Positions 53,172 to 62,005 of a stretch of 64,000 bases of DNA are shown piece after piece. The DNA lies in the NCBI RefSeq assembly GCF_013344475.1, contig NZ_JABUOU010000005.1, forward strand, positions 210,741-274,740, read 5' to 3'. A model generated the notes under the pieces. It worked only from the letters and a program-made list of their open reading frames with translations. It did not search any database and was not told the DNA's origin. The DNA comes from Martelella limonii. GTDB taxonomy: Bacteria; Pseudomonadota; Alphaproteobacteria; Rhizobiales; Rhizobiaceae. Position 1 is the first letter of the stretch. Each line of letters begins with the position of its first letter. Both the position numbers and the translations under genes were made by a program.

Positions 53172-54179
53172 ATGTCTTTGATAACACGCATCGCGGGTAT
53201 CGCGACGATTGCAATCGGCACGATCGCGATGACGCAGCCGGCTGCGGCCGCCGATGTCTGGCGCTTGAGCTCCATGATGACGCCCGACAGCTTCGAAGGT
53301 AAGGCCTACCAGAAGTTCGCCGACCTCGTTTCGGAATATACCGATGGCGACATCGAGGTGAAGATCTATCCCAACGAGCAGATCGGCTCGATGGATTCGG
53401 TGATCGAGCAGCTGAGCCAGGGCATCATCCAGCTCGCGCCTTCGAGCCTGTCCTTCATGTCGCGCTGGGAAGACAGCATCCGCTATGCGTCCGCGCCCTT
53501 CCTGTTCGACAATTACGACCAGTGGTCGACCTTCATCGATGGCGACCTGTTCCAGTCATGGCTCGGCACGGTGGAGGAAAAGGCCAACATCACCGTTCTC
53601 GGCAATATTCCGGCTATGCCGCGGGGCACCTTCCGCACCCTTCTCTCCAACACCCCGGTGACCTCGGTGGATGACATCGAGGGTCTGAAACTGCGCCAGT
53701 TTCAGGATCAGCTGATCATCGACGCCTGGACCTATCTCGGCGCGGAAGTGCGCGTGCTTCCCTGGGGCGAGGTCTATGACGGCATCAATCGCGGCATCGT
53801 CGACGCCGTGACCTCGCCTGCGGAGCTGATCGAATCCACCCGTTTCTACGAGGTCGCGCCGAACATCATCCGTACCGATGAATATCCGCAGGCTGTGGCC
53901 TGGATGATGAACGCCAAGGCCTGGGACAAGCTTACGCCGGAACAGCAGGCCGCATTCGAGCGCGCCCACAGCGAAGCGTCCGCCTATTCCAGGGAGCTTC
54001 TGGAAGAACAGGCAGTCTCGCTGAAGTCTGACCTCGAAGCCAAGAAGGGCGTCAGCGTCAATTTCGACTTCGACACCGCGCCCTTCGTCGAGAAAATGGC
54101 TGTCTTCTATCAGGAACGCGCCGACAAGGGCGAATTGCCCGAGGGCCTGATGGACGCCGTCCAGGCTGCAAAGCAGTAA
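53172..54179 (+). CDS. TRAP transporter solute-binding protein (DctP), second system
   Basis: 335 residues from the ATG at 53172 (AGAGAGGAATAGC upstream). A signal peptide ends MTQPAAAAD. The pattern is LSSMMTPDSFEGKAYQKFADLV, IEVKIYPNEQIGS, GLKLRQFQDQ with the ligand-contacting Arg, INRGIVDAVTSP, and WMMNAKAWDKLTPEQQAAF. It is first in a run of seven plus-strand genes ending at 58550. The ligand is presumably an organic acid or amino-acid-like compound handled by the downstream RidA and PLP enzymes. Confidence 0.9.
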   Translation: MSLITRIAGIATIAIGTIAMTQPAAAADVWRLSSMMTPDSFEGKAYQKFADLVSEYTDGDIEVKIYPNEQIGSMDSVIEQLSQGIIQLAPSSLSFMSRWEDSIRYASAPFLFDNYDQWSTFIDGDLFQSWLGTVEEKANITVLGNIPAMPRGTFRTLLSNTPVTSVDDIEGLKLRQFQDQLIIDAWTYLGAEVRVLPWGEVYDGINRGIVDAVTSPAELIESTRFYEVAPNIIRTDEYPQAVAWMMNAKAWDKLTPEQQAAFERAHSEASAYSRELLEEQAVSLKSDLEAKKGVSVNFDFDTAPFVEKMAVFYQERADKGELPEGLMDAVQAAKQ

Positions 54180-54184
54180 GCCTC

Positions 54185-54706
54185 ATGCGCACGCTTGACG
54201 GTCTTCTCGACGCAATCGCCAGCCTCTTCAAGGGGCTGGCAACCCTCTGTCTTGCCGTCATGGTTGCCCTCAACCTCTTCAACGTCGCCTTCCGGGCGGT
54301 GTTTGATCACGCCTTCGGCTGGATTTTCTCCTGGACGCTGCTTCTGTTCATGTGGATGCTCCTGCTCGGCTTTTTCGTTTACATGCGCAGCCGCCGCGAT
54401 GTCGTTGTCGACATTTTCATGAGCCGTCTGCCGCCGTTCTGGCGCCGGATGGGCGGCATGTTTGCCTCAGCCGTCGGCATGGCCGTCATGGCCACGATCC
54501 TGCGCGGCGCGCCGGCGTTGATTTCCCTGCAGCGCGCGCCGATGGATGGCACCGGCCTTCCGATCTGGACCCAGTCGCTGCCGCTTTTCATCTCGGCGAC
54601 GCTGATTTTCCTGCATTTCCTGTTGTCCTTCATCGAGATTGCGACCGGCCGCGCGGATGCCTTTCCGCGCGACATCGAAACGGCGGAAAAAGGAGCGGTC
54701 GAATGA
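54185..54706 (+). CDS. TRAP transporter small permease (DctQ), second system
   Basis: 173 residues, 5 bp after dctP. Four hydrophobic helices are present: LCLAVMVALNLFNVAFRAVF, SWTLLLFMWMLLLGFFVY, MGGMFASAVGMAVMATIL and LPLFISATLIFLHFLLSF. RSRRDVVVDIFMSRLP is a family-typical cytoplasmic loop. It overlaps dctM by 4 bp (ATGA). Confidence 0.88.
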   Translation: MRTLDGLLDAIASLFKGLATLCLAVMVALNLFNVAFRAVFDHAFGWIFSWTLLLFMWMLLLGFFVYMRSRRDVVVDIFMSRLPPFWRRMGGMFASAVGMAVMATILRGAPALISLQRAPMDGTGLPIWTQSLPLFISATLIFLHFLLSFIEIATGRADAFPRDIETAEKGAVE

Positions 54707-55992
54707 TCCTCGGTCTGATCGTCATCGGCGGCTTCGTGCTCTTGATGCTCGTCGGCGTGCCGGTCACCGTCGCCATTGGCGCGGGCGCCATTATCGGTCT
54801 CTACTGGGCGGGTTTCGGCGACATGGCGATCGTCGTGCCGCAGCAGATCCTCGATGGTGCCGCAAAGCCGGCGCTGCTCGCGATCCCCTTCTTCGTGCTT
54901 GCCGGCAATCTGATGAACACGATCGGGCTGACGGATCGCATCTTCAATTTCTGCCTGGCGCTGATCGGCCATTTCCGGGCGGGCCTTGCCTATGTCAACG
55001 TCGTGGCATCGCTGCTTTTTGCGGGCGTCTCGGGCGCCGCAACGGCCGATATCGCCGGTCTCGGCCAGCTTGAGGTCAAGGCGATGCGCGAGCGCGGCTA
55101 TTCGCCGGAGTTTTCCGCGGCGCTGACCGTCGCGACGTCTCTGGTCGGGCCGATCGTTCCGCCCTCGATCAGCCTGATCGTCTACGCCTGGCTTGCCAAC
55201 CAGTCGGTTGCGCGGCTGTTCCTTGCCGGCATCGTGCCCGGCATTCTCGTCGCGCTCGCCTTCATCCTCTATATCCGCGTCGTGTCGACCTGGACGCCGA
55301 TGCCGCGGGAGAAGCGCGCCAGCATGCGCGATATCCGCCGCGCGACGATAGAAGGCCTTCCGGCCCTGATCGCGCCCGCGATCATCCTGAGCGCCATCAT
55401 CTTCGGCTTTGCCACTGCGACGGAAGCTGGCGTGATCGCCTGCGGCTATTCACTGCTGATCGGCCTGTTCTACCGTACTGTCACCTGGCAGGGCGTCCGC
55501 ACGGCGCTGACGGAAAGCGCGGTTCTTTCGTCCCTGATCATGATGATCATCGGCGTTTCCCAGATCATGGGCTGGCTGTTTGCCTTCGAACAGGTGCCGC
55601 AGGCCTTTGCCTCCGGCATTCTGGAGGCGATCAGCAAGCCCTGGATCTTCATGGCCTTTACCATCGTGCTGCTGATCATCATCGGCTGCTTCATGGAAGC
55701 GACGCCGGCCAAGATCATTCTCCTGCCGCTGCTTCTGCCTGCAGCCGATGCCTTCGGCATCGACCGGGTGCAGTTCGGCATGGTGATCACGCTTGCCCTG
55801 CTTCTGGGCATTGCCACGCCGCCGCTCGGCGTCGGGCTCTACCTGATGTCGGCTGTCTCGGGCGTCCGCTTCGAAAAGCTGGCGATTTCGATCCTGCCAT
55901 TGCTGATCCCGCCGATTGTCGTGCTGATCCTGCTCGCAGCCGTGCCCGAGATCACGCTCTGGCTCCCCAATCTCATCATGGGACCTCAATGA
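54703..55992 (+). CDS. TRAP transporter large permease (DctM), second system
   Basis: 429 residues from the ATG at 54703. DctM motifs are VGVPVTVAIGAGAIIGLY, IPFFVLAGNLMNTIGLTDRIF, FAGVSGAATADIAGLG, VGPIVPPSISLIVY and IATPPLGVGLYL near the C-terminus. It has about 12 helices. The stop overlaps the next start by 4 bp (ATGA), coupling the transporter to the CMD-domain gene. Confidence 0.92.
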   Translation: MILGLIVIGGFVLLMLVGVPVTVAIGAGAIIGLYWAGFGDMAIVVPQQILDGAAKPALLAIPFFVLAGNLMNTIGLTDRIFNFCLALIGHFRAGLAYVNVVASLLFAGVSGAATADIAGLGQLEVKAMRERGYSPEFSAALTVATSLVGPIVPPSISLIVYAWLANQSVARLFLAGIVPGILVALAFILYIRVVSTWTPMPREKRASMRDIRRATIEGLPALIAPAIILSAIIFGFATATEAGVIACGYSLLIGLFYRTVTWQGVRTALTESAVLSSLIMMIIGVSQIMGWLFAFEQVPQAFASGILEAISKPWIFMAFTIVLLIIIGCFMEATPAKIILLPLLLPAADAFGIDRVQFGMVITLALLLGIATPPLGVGLYLMSAVSGVRFEKLAISILPLLIPPIVVLILLAAVPEITLWLPNLIMGPQ

Positions 55993-56477
55993 CCATACAC
56001 CATGCCCGGCCTGACGCGCTGGATCGCGCAGCCAACCTTGCAGAAGGCGGCGCCGTCTTTGATCTTCGCGCGCTTCGCCCCGAATTCCTGAACGGCGCGG
56101 AAGATTGCCGCATGGCGGTGCTTACGCCCGATAACGATCTCGGCCTTTCGCCTTCGCTCCGTGCAGCCCTCGCCCGCCGCGTGGCCCTGACGGCTGAAAA
56201 TGACCGCCTGCTCGCCGATTATCCCGCGCCCGAAGATCAAGCGCTTGCAGCTCTTTCGCACGGGGAAAGGCCTGAGGACCGCCGGCTTGCGGCCATGGCC
56301 GACCATGCGGACATGATCGCGGCGAATCCGGGCGCGAGCAGCCGCGAGAGCCTCGAGGCATTGCTTGAGGCGGGCATGACCGTGCCGCAGGTGATCGCGC
56401 TTTCGGAGCTTCTCGCTTTCGTCTGCTTCCAGATCAGGGTCGCCCATGGCTTGCTGCTTCTGGAGCAGTCCGCATGA
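55989..56477 (+). CDS. CMD-domain-like protein (Avi_7170-type), partner of the AhpD-like enzyme
   Basis: 162 residues, coupled by 4-bp overlaps to dctM upstream and to the AhpD-like gene downstream. It is mostly helical, with a C-terminal half (TVPQVIALSELLAFVCFQIR) of carboxymuconolactone-decarboxylase-like helices. The CxxC redox pair of the superfamily is absent; single cysteines lie near residues 40 and 146. It looks like the non-catalytic half of a split two-domain alkylhydroperoxidase, matching my memory of the TIGR Avi_7170 family, which always accompanies an Avi_7169-type protein. Role unknown. Confidence 0.65.
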   Translation: MTIHHARPDALDRAANLAEGGAVFDLRALRPEFLNGAEDCRMAVLTPDNDLGLSPSLRAALARRVALTAENDRLLADYPAPEDQALAALSHGERPEDRRLAAMADHADMIAANPGASSRESLEALLEAGMTVPQVIALSELLAFVCFQIRVAHGLLLLEQSA

Positions 56478-57061
56478 CGAGGCTTGGTTCGATCCGCATA
56501 AAGCCGCTCACCTGGCATCCGCATCTGCCGCCCGTCGAGATCGCGGAGGCAACGGCGGAACAGCTCGAAGCCATGAAGGTGACGCCGTCGGCGAAGAAGG
56601 TCTCGCCCTATGTGCGCACGCTCGCCCATGACCCGGAAAGCTATGTGGCGCGCACCACGCTGTTCAATGCCATCATGTATGCCGAGGGTGGCCTGCCGCG
56701 CGCCGAACGGGAACTGGGGGCGCTTGCCGCCTCGATGGTGAATGGCTGTCGCTACTGCGCCAATGTCCATGCCCGCCAGCACATCCGCCTCTCCGGCTCC
56801 TCCGCGGTGATTGCTTCGCTCTGGACAGAAAACCGCGAAAGCCTGTCGGCCCGCGACGCCGCCATCGTCGCGTTTGCCGAAGCGCTGACGGCAACACCGC
56901 CCCGCGCCGGAGGCGATCATATCGCGGCGCTCAAGGCGGCCGGCCTCGAGCCGTTCGAGATTATCGACCTCATTCATGCTATTGCTATATTCGGCTGGGC
57001 CAATCGGCTGATGCATCCGCTCGGCCATTCGGACAATGAAGAAAAAGGGACGCCGTCATGA
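56474..57061 (+). CDS. AhpD-like peroxidase-related protein (Avi_7169-type)
   Basis: 195 residues. The catalytic helix is ASMVNGCRYCANVHARQH, containing CxxC and the following His of AhpD/CMD enzymes. RDAAIVAFAEALTATP and IDLIHAIAIFGWANRLMH complete the domain. It overlaps the CMD-type gene before it and the ridA start after it by 4 bp each. Known relatives reduce peroxides or act as thiol-dependent enzymes. In this operon it may protect against peroxide from the flavoprotein oxygenase or react with a thiol intermediate. Confidence 0.8.
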   Translation: MTRLGSIRIKPLTWHPHLPPVEIAEATAEQLEAMKVTPSAKKVSPYVRTLAHDPESYVARTTLFNAIMYAEGGLPRAERELGALAASMVNGCRYCANVHARQHIRLSGSSAVIASLWTENRESLSARDAAIVAFAEALTATPPRAGGDHIAALKAAGLEPFEIIDLIHAIAIFGWANRLMHPLGHSDNEEKGTPS

Positions 57062-57432
57062 AAGCCATCAACACCGACAAGGCGCCTGCAGCGATCGGCC
57101 CCTATAGCCAGGCCGTGCGCCACGGCGATCTGCTGTTCGTCTCCGGCCAGCTCCCGATCGATCCTGCGACGGGCGATTTCGTGGAAGGCGGCGCTGTCGA
57201 GCAGATGCGCCAATGCCTGAAGAACATCGCCGCGATTGCCGAAGAGGCAGGCGCCGACCTTTCGGCGACGATCAAGACGACCGTGCTGCTGACCGATCTT
57301 TCCGGCTTTGCCGATGTCAATGCGGAATATGGCAGGGCCTTCTCCGAGCCCTTCCCGGCACGCGCCTGTTACGAGGTGTCGGCGCTTCCCAAGGGCGCGA
57401 TGGTCGAGGTCGAGGCGGTGATCGCGCTATGA
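57058..57432 (+). CDS. ridA: RidA-family enamine/imine deaminase
   Basis: 124 residues, standard length. Signatures are [29 protein letters not shown] at the N-terminus and [26 protein letters not shown] with the catalytic Arg of the RxCxEV motif at the C-terminus. It hydrolyses reactive 2-aminoacrylate-type enamines/imines released by PLP enzymes. The stop overlaps the start of the PLP-enzyme gene by 4 bp, a coherent functional pairing. Confidence 0.93.
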   Translation: MKAINTDKAPAAIGPYSQAVRHGDLLFVSGQLPIDPATGDFVEGGAVEQMRQCLKNIAAIAEEAGADLSATIKTTVLLTDLSGFADVNAEYGRAFSEPFPARACYEVSALPKGAMVEVEAVIAL

Positions 57433-58550
57433 GCGGCGACAATCTGCTTGCGGATTCACTGTCGATCGCGCTTCCGGCCTGCGCCGAGCGCGCCTGGGCG
57501 CGCCGCGCCATCGGCCTGCTGCAGGGCGACGCCCGCCGCTCCGCCGATACGCACCTGATCAAACCGGTCTTTCCCGGCCTTACCGGACTCTCGGTCTATC
57601 TGAAGGATGAAAGCACCCATCCGACCGGCAGCCTGAAGCATCGTCTTGCCCGTTCGCTGGTTCTCTACGGCATCTGCAACGGCCATATCCGCGAGGGCAC
57701 CACGCTGGTCGAGGCGTCTTCCGGCTCGACGGCGGTATCGGAAGCCTATTTCGCCCGCATCCTGCATCTGCCCTTCATCGCGGTGATGCCGCGGACCACC
57801 TCGCGCCAGAAGATCGAGGCGATCGAGCGTTTCGGCGGGCGCTGCCATCTGGTGGAGCGCTCCGGCGAGGTTTACGATGCCGCGCAGCAGATCGCCAACG
57901 AGACCGGCGGCCACTATCTCGACCAGTTCACCTTCGCCGAGCGCGCCACCGACTGGCGCGGCAACAACAACATTGCCGAGAGCATTTTCGCCCAGCTTGA
58001 GAACGAGGAGCATCCGACGCCCGAATGGGTGGTGATGAGCGCCGGCACGGGCGGCACATCGGCGACGATCGGCCGCTATATCCGCTATCGCAACCTGCCG
58101 ACGCGGCTCTGCGTTGTCGATGTCGAGAACTCCGTGTTTTACGACAGCTATGTCAGCGGCGACCGCACCGTCTGCCGCAATGACGGCTCGAGGATCGAGG
58201 GGATCGGCAGGCCGCGCGTCGAGCCTTCCTTCCTGCCGACGGTCATCGACCACATGATCCGCGTGCCAGACGTTGCCTCGCTTGCGGCGATGCACGTTTT
58301 GTCGAAGCGTATCTTCCGCCAGGTCGGTGGCTCGACGGGCACGAATTTCTTCGGGCTTTGCCAGATCGCCGCGCAGATGATGCATGAAAGGCGCGAGGGC
58401 TCGCTCGTCACGCTGATCTGCGACAGCGGCGCGCGCTATGCCGATACCTATTACAATCCGGACTGGCTCACTGAAAACGGTTTCGACATCGCGCGCCATG
58501 TCGACCAGCTCGAGCGCTTCCTCGACACCGGCCGCCTCCAGCCTGACTGA
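57429..58550 (+). CDS. Fold-II PLP-dependent lyase (cysteine synthase/desulfhydrase-like)
   Basis: 373 residues from the ATG at 57429. The PLP lysine is in [16 protein letters not shown] near residue 70, the substrate-loop [12 protein letters not shown] and phosphate-binding [14 protein letters not shown] are present, and a [19 protein letters not shown] stretch follows. The C-terminal [18 protein letters not shown] resembles L-cysteine desulfhydrase 1-type proteins rather than CysK. It would eliminate a beta substituent from a cysteine- or serine-like substrate, giving aminoacrylate for RidA. It is the last gene of the TRAP operon. Confidence 0.85.
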   Translation: MSGDNLLADSLSIALPACAERAWARRAIGLLQGDARRSADTHLIKPVFPGLTGLSVYLKDESTHPTGSLKHRLARSLVLYGICNGHIREGTTLVEASSGSTAVSEAYFARILHLPFIAVMPRTTSRQKIEAIERFGGRCHLVERSGEVYDAAQQIANETGGHYLDQFTFAERATDWRGNNNIAESIFAQLENEEHPTPEWVVMSAGTGGTSATIGRYIRYRNLPTRLCVVDVENSVFYDSYVSGDRTVCRNDGSRIEGIGRPRVEPSFLPTVIDHMIRVPDVASLAAMHVLSKRIFRQVGGSTGTNFFGLCQIAAQMMHERREGSLVTLICDSGARYADTYYNPDWLTENGFDIARHVDQLERFLDTGRLQPD

Positions 58551-58765
58551 AGGCGACGGCCGCAGGGGCCGGTATTCAACAGACACTACAACGGGATCGT
58601 GCATCCGCCACAGCGAGACGGAGAGGGATTTGAGATCCCTGCCCGCCGCATGGGGGGCTCAAAAATTGCCGAGCCGTTCTTGGGTGAGACAGCCGGAAGC
58701 ACGAAGAAGATGGACCGTCTGCACGGATTCTTCGATCGGCAGCGGTTCCGGGTCCGCAGCCGGAA

Positions 58766-58789
58766 ACACCGGCCAGGGCCGGCCGGTGT
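58766..58789 (-). terminator. Stem-loop downstream of ftsK
   Basis: ACACCGGCC / GGCCGGTGT, a perfect 9-bp stem with a 6-base loop, lies 28 bp after the minus-strand ftsK stop, followed on that strand only by TTT. A weak terminator call. The rest of 58551-58816 shows no gene or RNA that I can recognise. Confidence 0.45.
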
Positions 58790-58816
58790 TGGCTTCTATC
58801 CCGGCGCAGACGCGTT

Positions 58817-61474
58817 TCAGCCGGCAGCGCCCGTGTCGAGGATCTCGCGCTTGCCGACATGGTTTGCCGGACCCACAAGGCCTTCCTTTTCCATGCGTTC
58901 CACCAGCGAGGCGGCACGGTTGTAGCCGATCGACAGGCGGCGCTGGATATAGGAGGTCGAGCACTTTTTGTCGCGCTGGACGATCTTGACTGCCTTGGCG
59001 AAGAGCTCGTCGGCATCATCGCCTTCGCTTGCCATCTCGGTGGCGTCGAAGACCGGCGTATCCTCTTCGCCTTCCTCATCCTCTTCCTCATCGACGACGA
59101 CGCTGCCGAGATAGGTGGGCGTGCCCTGGGTCTTGAGGTGATCGACCACTTTCTCGACCTCGTAATCGGAAACGAAGGGTCCGTGGACGCGGGCGATCCG
59201 CCCTCCCCCCTTCATGTGCAGCATGTCCCCCTGCCCCAGAAGATATTCCGCGCCCTGTTCGCCGAGGATCGTGCGGCTGTCGATCTTGGACGTGACCTGG
59301 AAGGAGATGCGGGTGGGGAAGTTGGCCTTGATCGTGCCGGTGATCACATCGACCGAGGGGCGCTGGGTCGCCATGATCAGATGGATGCCGGCCGCGCGCG
59401 CCATCTGCGCCAGGCGCTGGATCGTGCCCTCGATCTCCTTGCCGGCGACCATCATCAGGTCCGCCATCTCGTCGACGATGACGACGATATAGGGCAGCGC
59501 CGAAAGATCGAGTTCCTGTTCCTCGAAGATCTGCTCACCGGTGGTGCGGTCGAAGCCGGTGGGCACCGAGACCATGATCGTCTCGCCCGAGGCGCGCGCC
59601 TCCGCAACGCGCTTGTTGAAGCCGTCGATATTGCGCACGCCGAGCCGCGACATCTTGCGGTAGCGCTCTTCCATTTCCCGCACGGCCCATTTGAGCGCCA
59701 GCACGGCCTTTTTCGGATCGGTCACGACCGGGGTGAGAAGATGCGGGATGCCGTCATAGACCGACAGTTCCAGCATTTTCGGATCGACCATGATCAGGCG
59801 GCATTCTTCCGGGCGCAGATGATAGAGCAGCGACAGGATCATGGTGTTGATCGCGACCGACTTTCCCGAACCGGTGGTGCCGGCGACCAGCAGATGCGGC
59901 ATCTTCGCAAGTTCCGCCACGACCGGCTCTCCGCCGATATTCTTGCCGAGGCAGAGCGGCAGGCGGAAATCCGTCGTCATGTATTGGCGGCTTTCGAACA
60001 GTTCGCGCAGATAGACGGTCTCGCGCTCCTCGTTCGGCAGTTCGATGCCGATGACGTTGCGGCCGGGGATGACCGCCACGCGGGCGGACAGCGCCGACAT
60101 GGAGCGGGCGATGTCATCCGAAAGATTGATGACGCGCGAAGACTTCACGCCCGGCGCCGGCTCGAATTCATACATCGTGACCACGGGTCCCGGACGCACA
60201 TCGATAATCTCGCCCTTGACGCCGAAATCTTCCAGAATGCTCTCGAGAAGCCCGGCGCTCTGCTCCAGCGCTTCCTGGCTGAGCTCACTGGCCTCATCCG
60301 TGCGCGGCTGCTGCAGGAGCTCGATCGAGGGGAAGATGAAATCGGTTTCTTCATGTTTTGCCAGAACGTTGAGCGGAGAGACACTCGCGACATGGTTGAC
60401 CGGTTGAGGTGCAAAAACTTCATCATGCACGCTATCCGTGCTTTCGTCTGCCTCTGCCTCTGCCTCTGCCTCCGCCATGTGTTCCATGACGGGAGCGGTC
60501 TCTTCCGCGCTGTCATCGCATGCGGGCGGTGCTTCCGGCGCTTCGGCGATGGCCGCAGCGGCAGCACGGACCGGGCTGTGGAGCAGGACCTGGCGATAGA
60601 GCGCGACCGGCGACGGGCGGTCGCCCGTGCTCGGTTCCACTGCATTGACCACGGTCTCGATGTCATCCTGTGCCGCCGTGCATGAAGCGGTCCAAGGTGC
60701 GGTCATGAGAACGGCATCCATCGTCTCTTCAAGCGCCTCGGCCGGCGCCACCGGCTGCGGGGCGATCGTGGCGTGGCCTTCCTTCTGTGCCCGCCGTTCT
60801 GCCGGCCGGCGTTGCGTGCCGCCAAGCGCCATCATCTCGAAAGCAAGCCCGTCGGGCAGATAGGAAAAGACGTCGTCTTCGGCTTCTTCAAGAATGACAT
60901 CTGCTTCAGACACTACGGCACTTCCTCCGATCAATTCTTCATGCATGCCGGCTGTCGCCGGATCGGGCTCGGCGCTGACGGAATCACTGCCTCCGGTCTC
61001 AATCGCGGCATCGGCGGTGGCGATCCCGGTGTCGGCATCCGGCGAAAGATACCAGGGCATCGACGCCCCCTCTTCCGCTCTATCCAAGATGTCTTCGGCG
61101 AGGTCGTCGCTCTCTTCCCTCAGCGCTTCGATGTCCTCAGCGCCAGGCCTCGCCGCGGGCAGTTCTTCTGCGATCCGCTCCTGCAGCGCCGTTGCCGGTG
61201 AGGGCAGCTGCGGACCGAAGGCGACGTCTTCCGGATCATCGGCCGCTGCCATTCCGGGCTCGGGATGCTTGCGGTGCGGGGTGCGGGTGAAGCGCACATT
61301 CGGGCCGAGCACGAAGGGGCGCTGCCAGCTCGGCAGACGATCCGGGTCAAGGATGGCCGCTTCCGGATTGCGTCGCGAAGCCTCGGCGGTCTTTGCGCCT
61401 TCTGCTTCGGCGTTGTCCGTTTTTGTCGAATCGGCGGGTTTCGATTGAAGGCTGGGATAACGCGAAATAGGCAT
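58817..61474 (-). CDS. Soluble FtsK/SpoIIIE-type DNA translocase without membrane domain
   Basis: 885 residues from the ATG at 61474 (a GTG at 61504 is possible; neither has a clear ribosome site). The N-terminal 400 residues are acidic, Ala/Pro/Glu-rich and contain [11 protein letters not shown]; there is no transmembrane helix, unlike chromosomal FtsK with four. The motor follows: [21 protein letters not shown], Walker [18 protein letters not shown], Walker [15 protein letters not shown], and [15 protein letters not shown]. The C-terminal gamma winged helix [21 protein letters not shown] should read polar DNA motifs. It lies divergent to repA. Probably serves dimer resolution or segregation of this replicon. 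Confidence 0.9.
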   Translation of the reverse strand: MPISRYPSLQSKPADSTKTDNAEAEGAKTAEASRRNPEAAILDPDRLPSWQRPFVLGPNVRFTRTPHRKHPEPGMAAADDPEDVAFGPQLPSPATALQERIAEELPAARPGAEDIEALREESDDLAEDILDRAEEGASMPWYLSPDADTGIATADAAIETGGSDSVSAEPDPATAGMHEELIGGSAVVSEADVILEEAEDDVFSYLPDGLAFEMMALGGTQRRPAERRAQKEGHATIAPQPVAPAEALEETMDAVLMTAPWTASCTAAQDDIETVVNAVEPSTGDRPSPVALYRQVLLHSPVRAAAAAIAEAPEAPPACDDSAEETAPVMEHMAEAEAEAEADESTDSVHDEVFAPQPVNHVASVSPLNVLAKHEETDFIFPSIELLQQPRTDEASELSQEALEQSAGLLESILEDFGVKGEIIDVRPGPVVTMYEFEPAPGVKSSRVINLSDDIARSMSALSARVAVIPGRNVIGIELPNEERETVYLRELFESRQYMTTDFRLPLCLGKNIGGEPVVAELAKMPHLLVAGTTGSGKSVAINTMILSLLYHLRPEECRLIMVDPKMLELSVYDGIPHLLTPVVTDPKKAVLALKWAVREMEERYRKMSRLGVRNIDGFNKRVAEARASGETIMVSVPTGFDRTTGEQIFEEQELDLSALPYIVVIVDEMADLMMVAGKEIEGTIQRLAQMARAAGIHLIMATQRPSVDVITGTIKANFPTRISFQVTSKIDSRTILGEQGAEYLLGQGDMLHMKGGGRIARVHGPFVSDYEVEKVVDHLKTQGTPTYLGSVVVDEEEDEEGEEDTPVFDATEMASEGDDADELFAKAVKIVQRDKKCSTSYIQRRLSIGYNRAASLVERMEKEGLVGPANHVGKREILDTGAAG

Positions 61475-62005
61475 GCTGATGAAGACCAATCTGAGAACTG
61501 TCACACAGTCAAAATCATAGGAAAAAAACGTTAACCAGTCGTTTCGTCCGGCCCGTTTTGCGGGGCTTGCAGAAGTCTGGCGCGGGCCTCGTGAATGAAC
61601 GCGCGCGCATGGGTGGGTGCCGGTCCCTCCCCGCTTTCATTGAAGCGTGCCGCCCGTTCACATTGTCCCCGACGGAAGCGCACTCCTTCAACACGGTGCG
61701 CGGCCATGTCGGCGCGCCCATACCGGTTGCCCTGTGATGGTTTGATTGCCAGCCGTACAGAATCGCATTATCTGCAAGAAAAAGAGAATGTTAGAGATAT
61801 CTCTGCGCGGCGTTTTTCGCACGGAGCATGACCGCACAGCGATGCATTTTCAGCGCGCTTCCGTTCCGCCGCCGGCGCTGTTTTTGCACTGTCGCAGGGT
61901 GGCCTGAGACGTTAACCTCTCATTAACTAAAAATGCCTTGCGCAGGCAACGAATCGGTCCATACTAATAACGCTTTTAAGGGCCACTCCGGGCAAAAAGC
62001 GTTCT
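61475..62005. promoter_or_regulatory. ftsK/repA divergent control region with several inverted repeats
   Basis: A 531-bp stretch without a credible gene. It contains AGAGATATCTCT (perfect palindrome, 61793-61804); CAGCGC/GCGCTG with a following T5 (61851-61885, terminator-like); GTTAA-N7-TTAAC (61911-61927); TGCCT-TGCGC-AGGCA (61934-61948); and AACGCTTTT/AAAAGCGTT (61969-61977 and 61995-62003) directly before the repA start. A possible repA promoter is TTGCGC (61938) with CATACT (61960), spaced 16. RepA and RepB autoregulate repABC operons, so some of these may be operators or partition sites. Confidence 0.55.
61746..61758 (+). repeat. 13-bp direct repeat, copy 1 (upstream of repA)
   Basis: TTGCCAGCCGTAC. 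An identical copy lies at 63247-63259 between repA and repB, in the same orientation. Both are in non-coding DNA flanking repA. Function is inferred only from placement. Confidence 0.6.
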
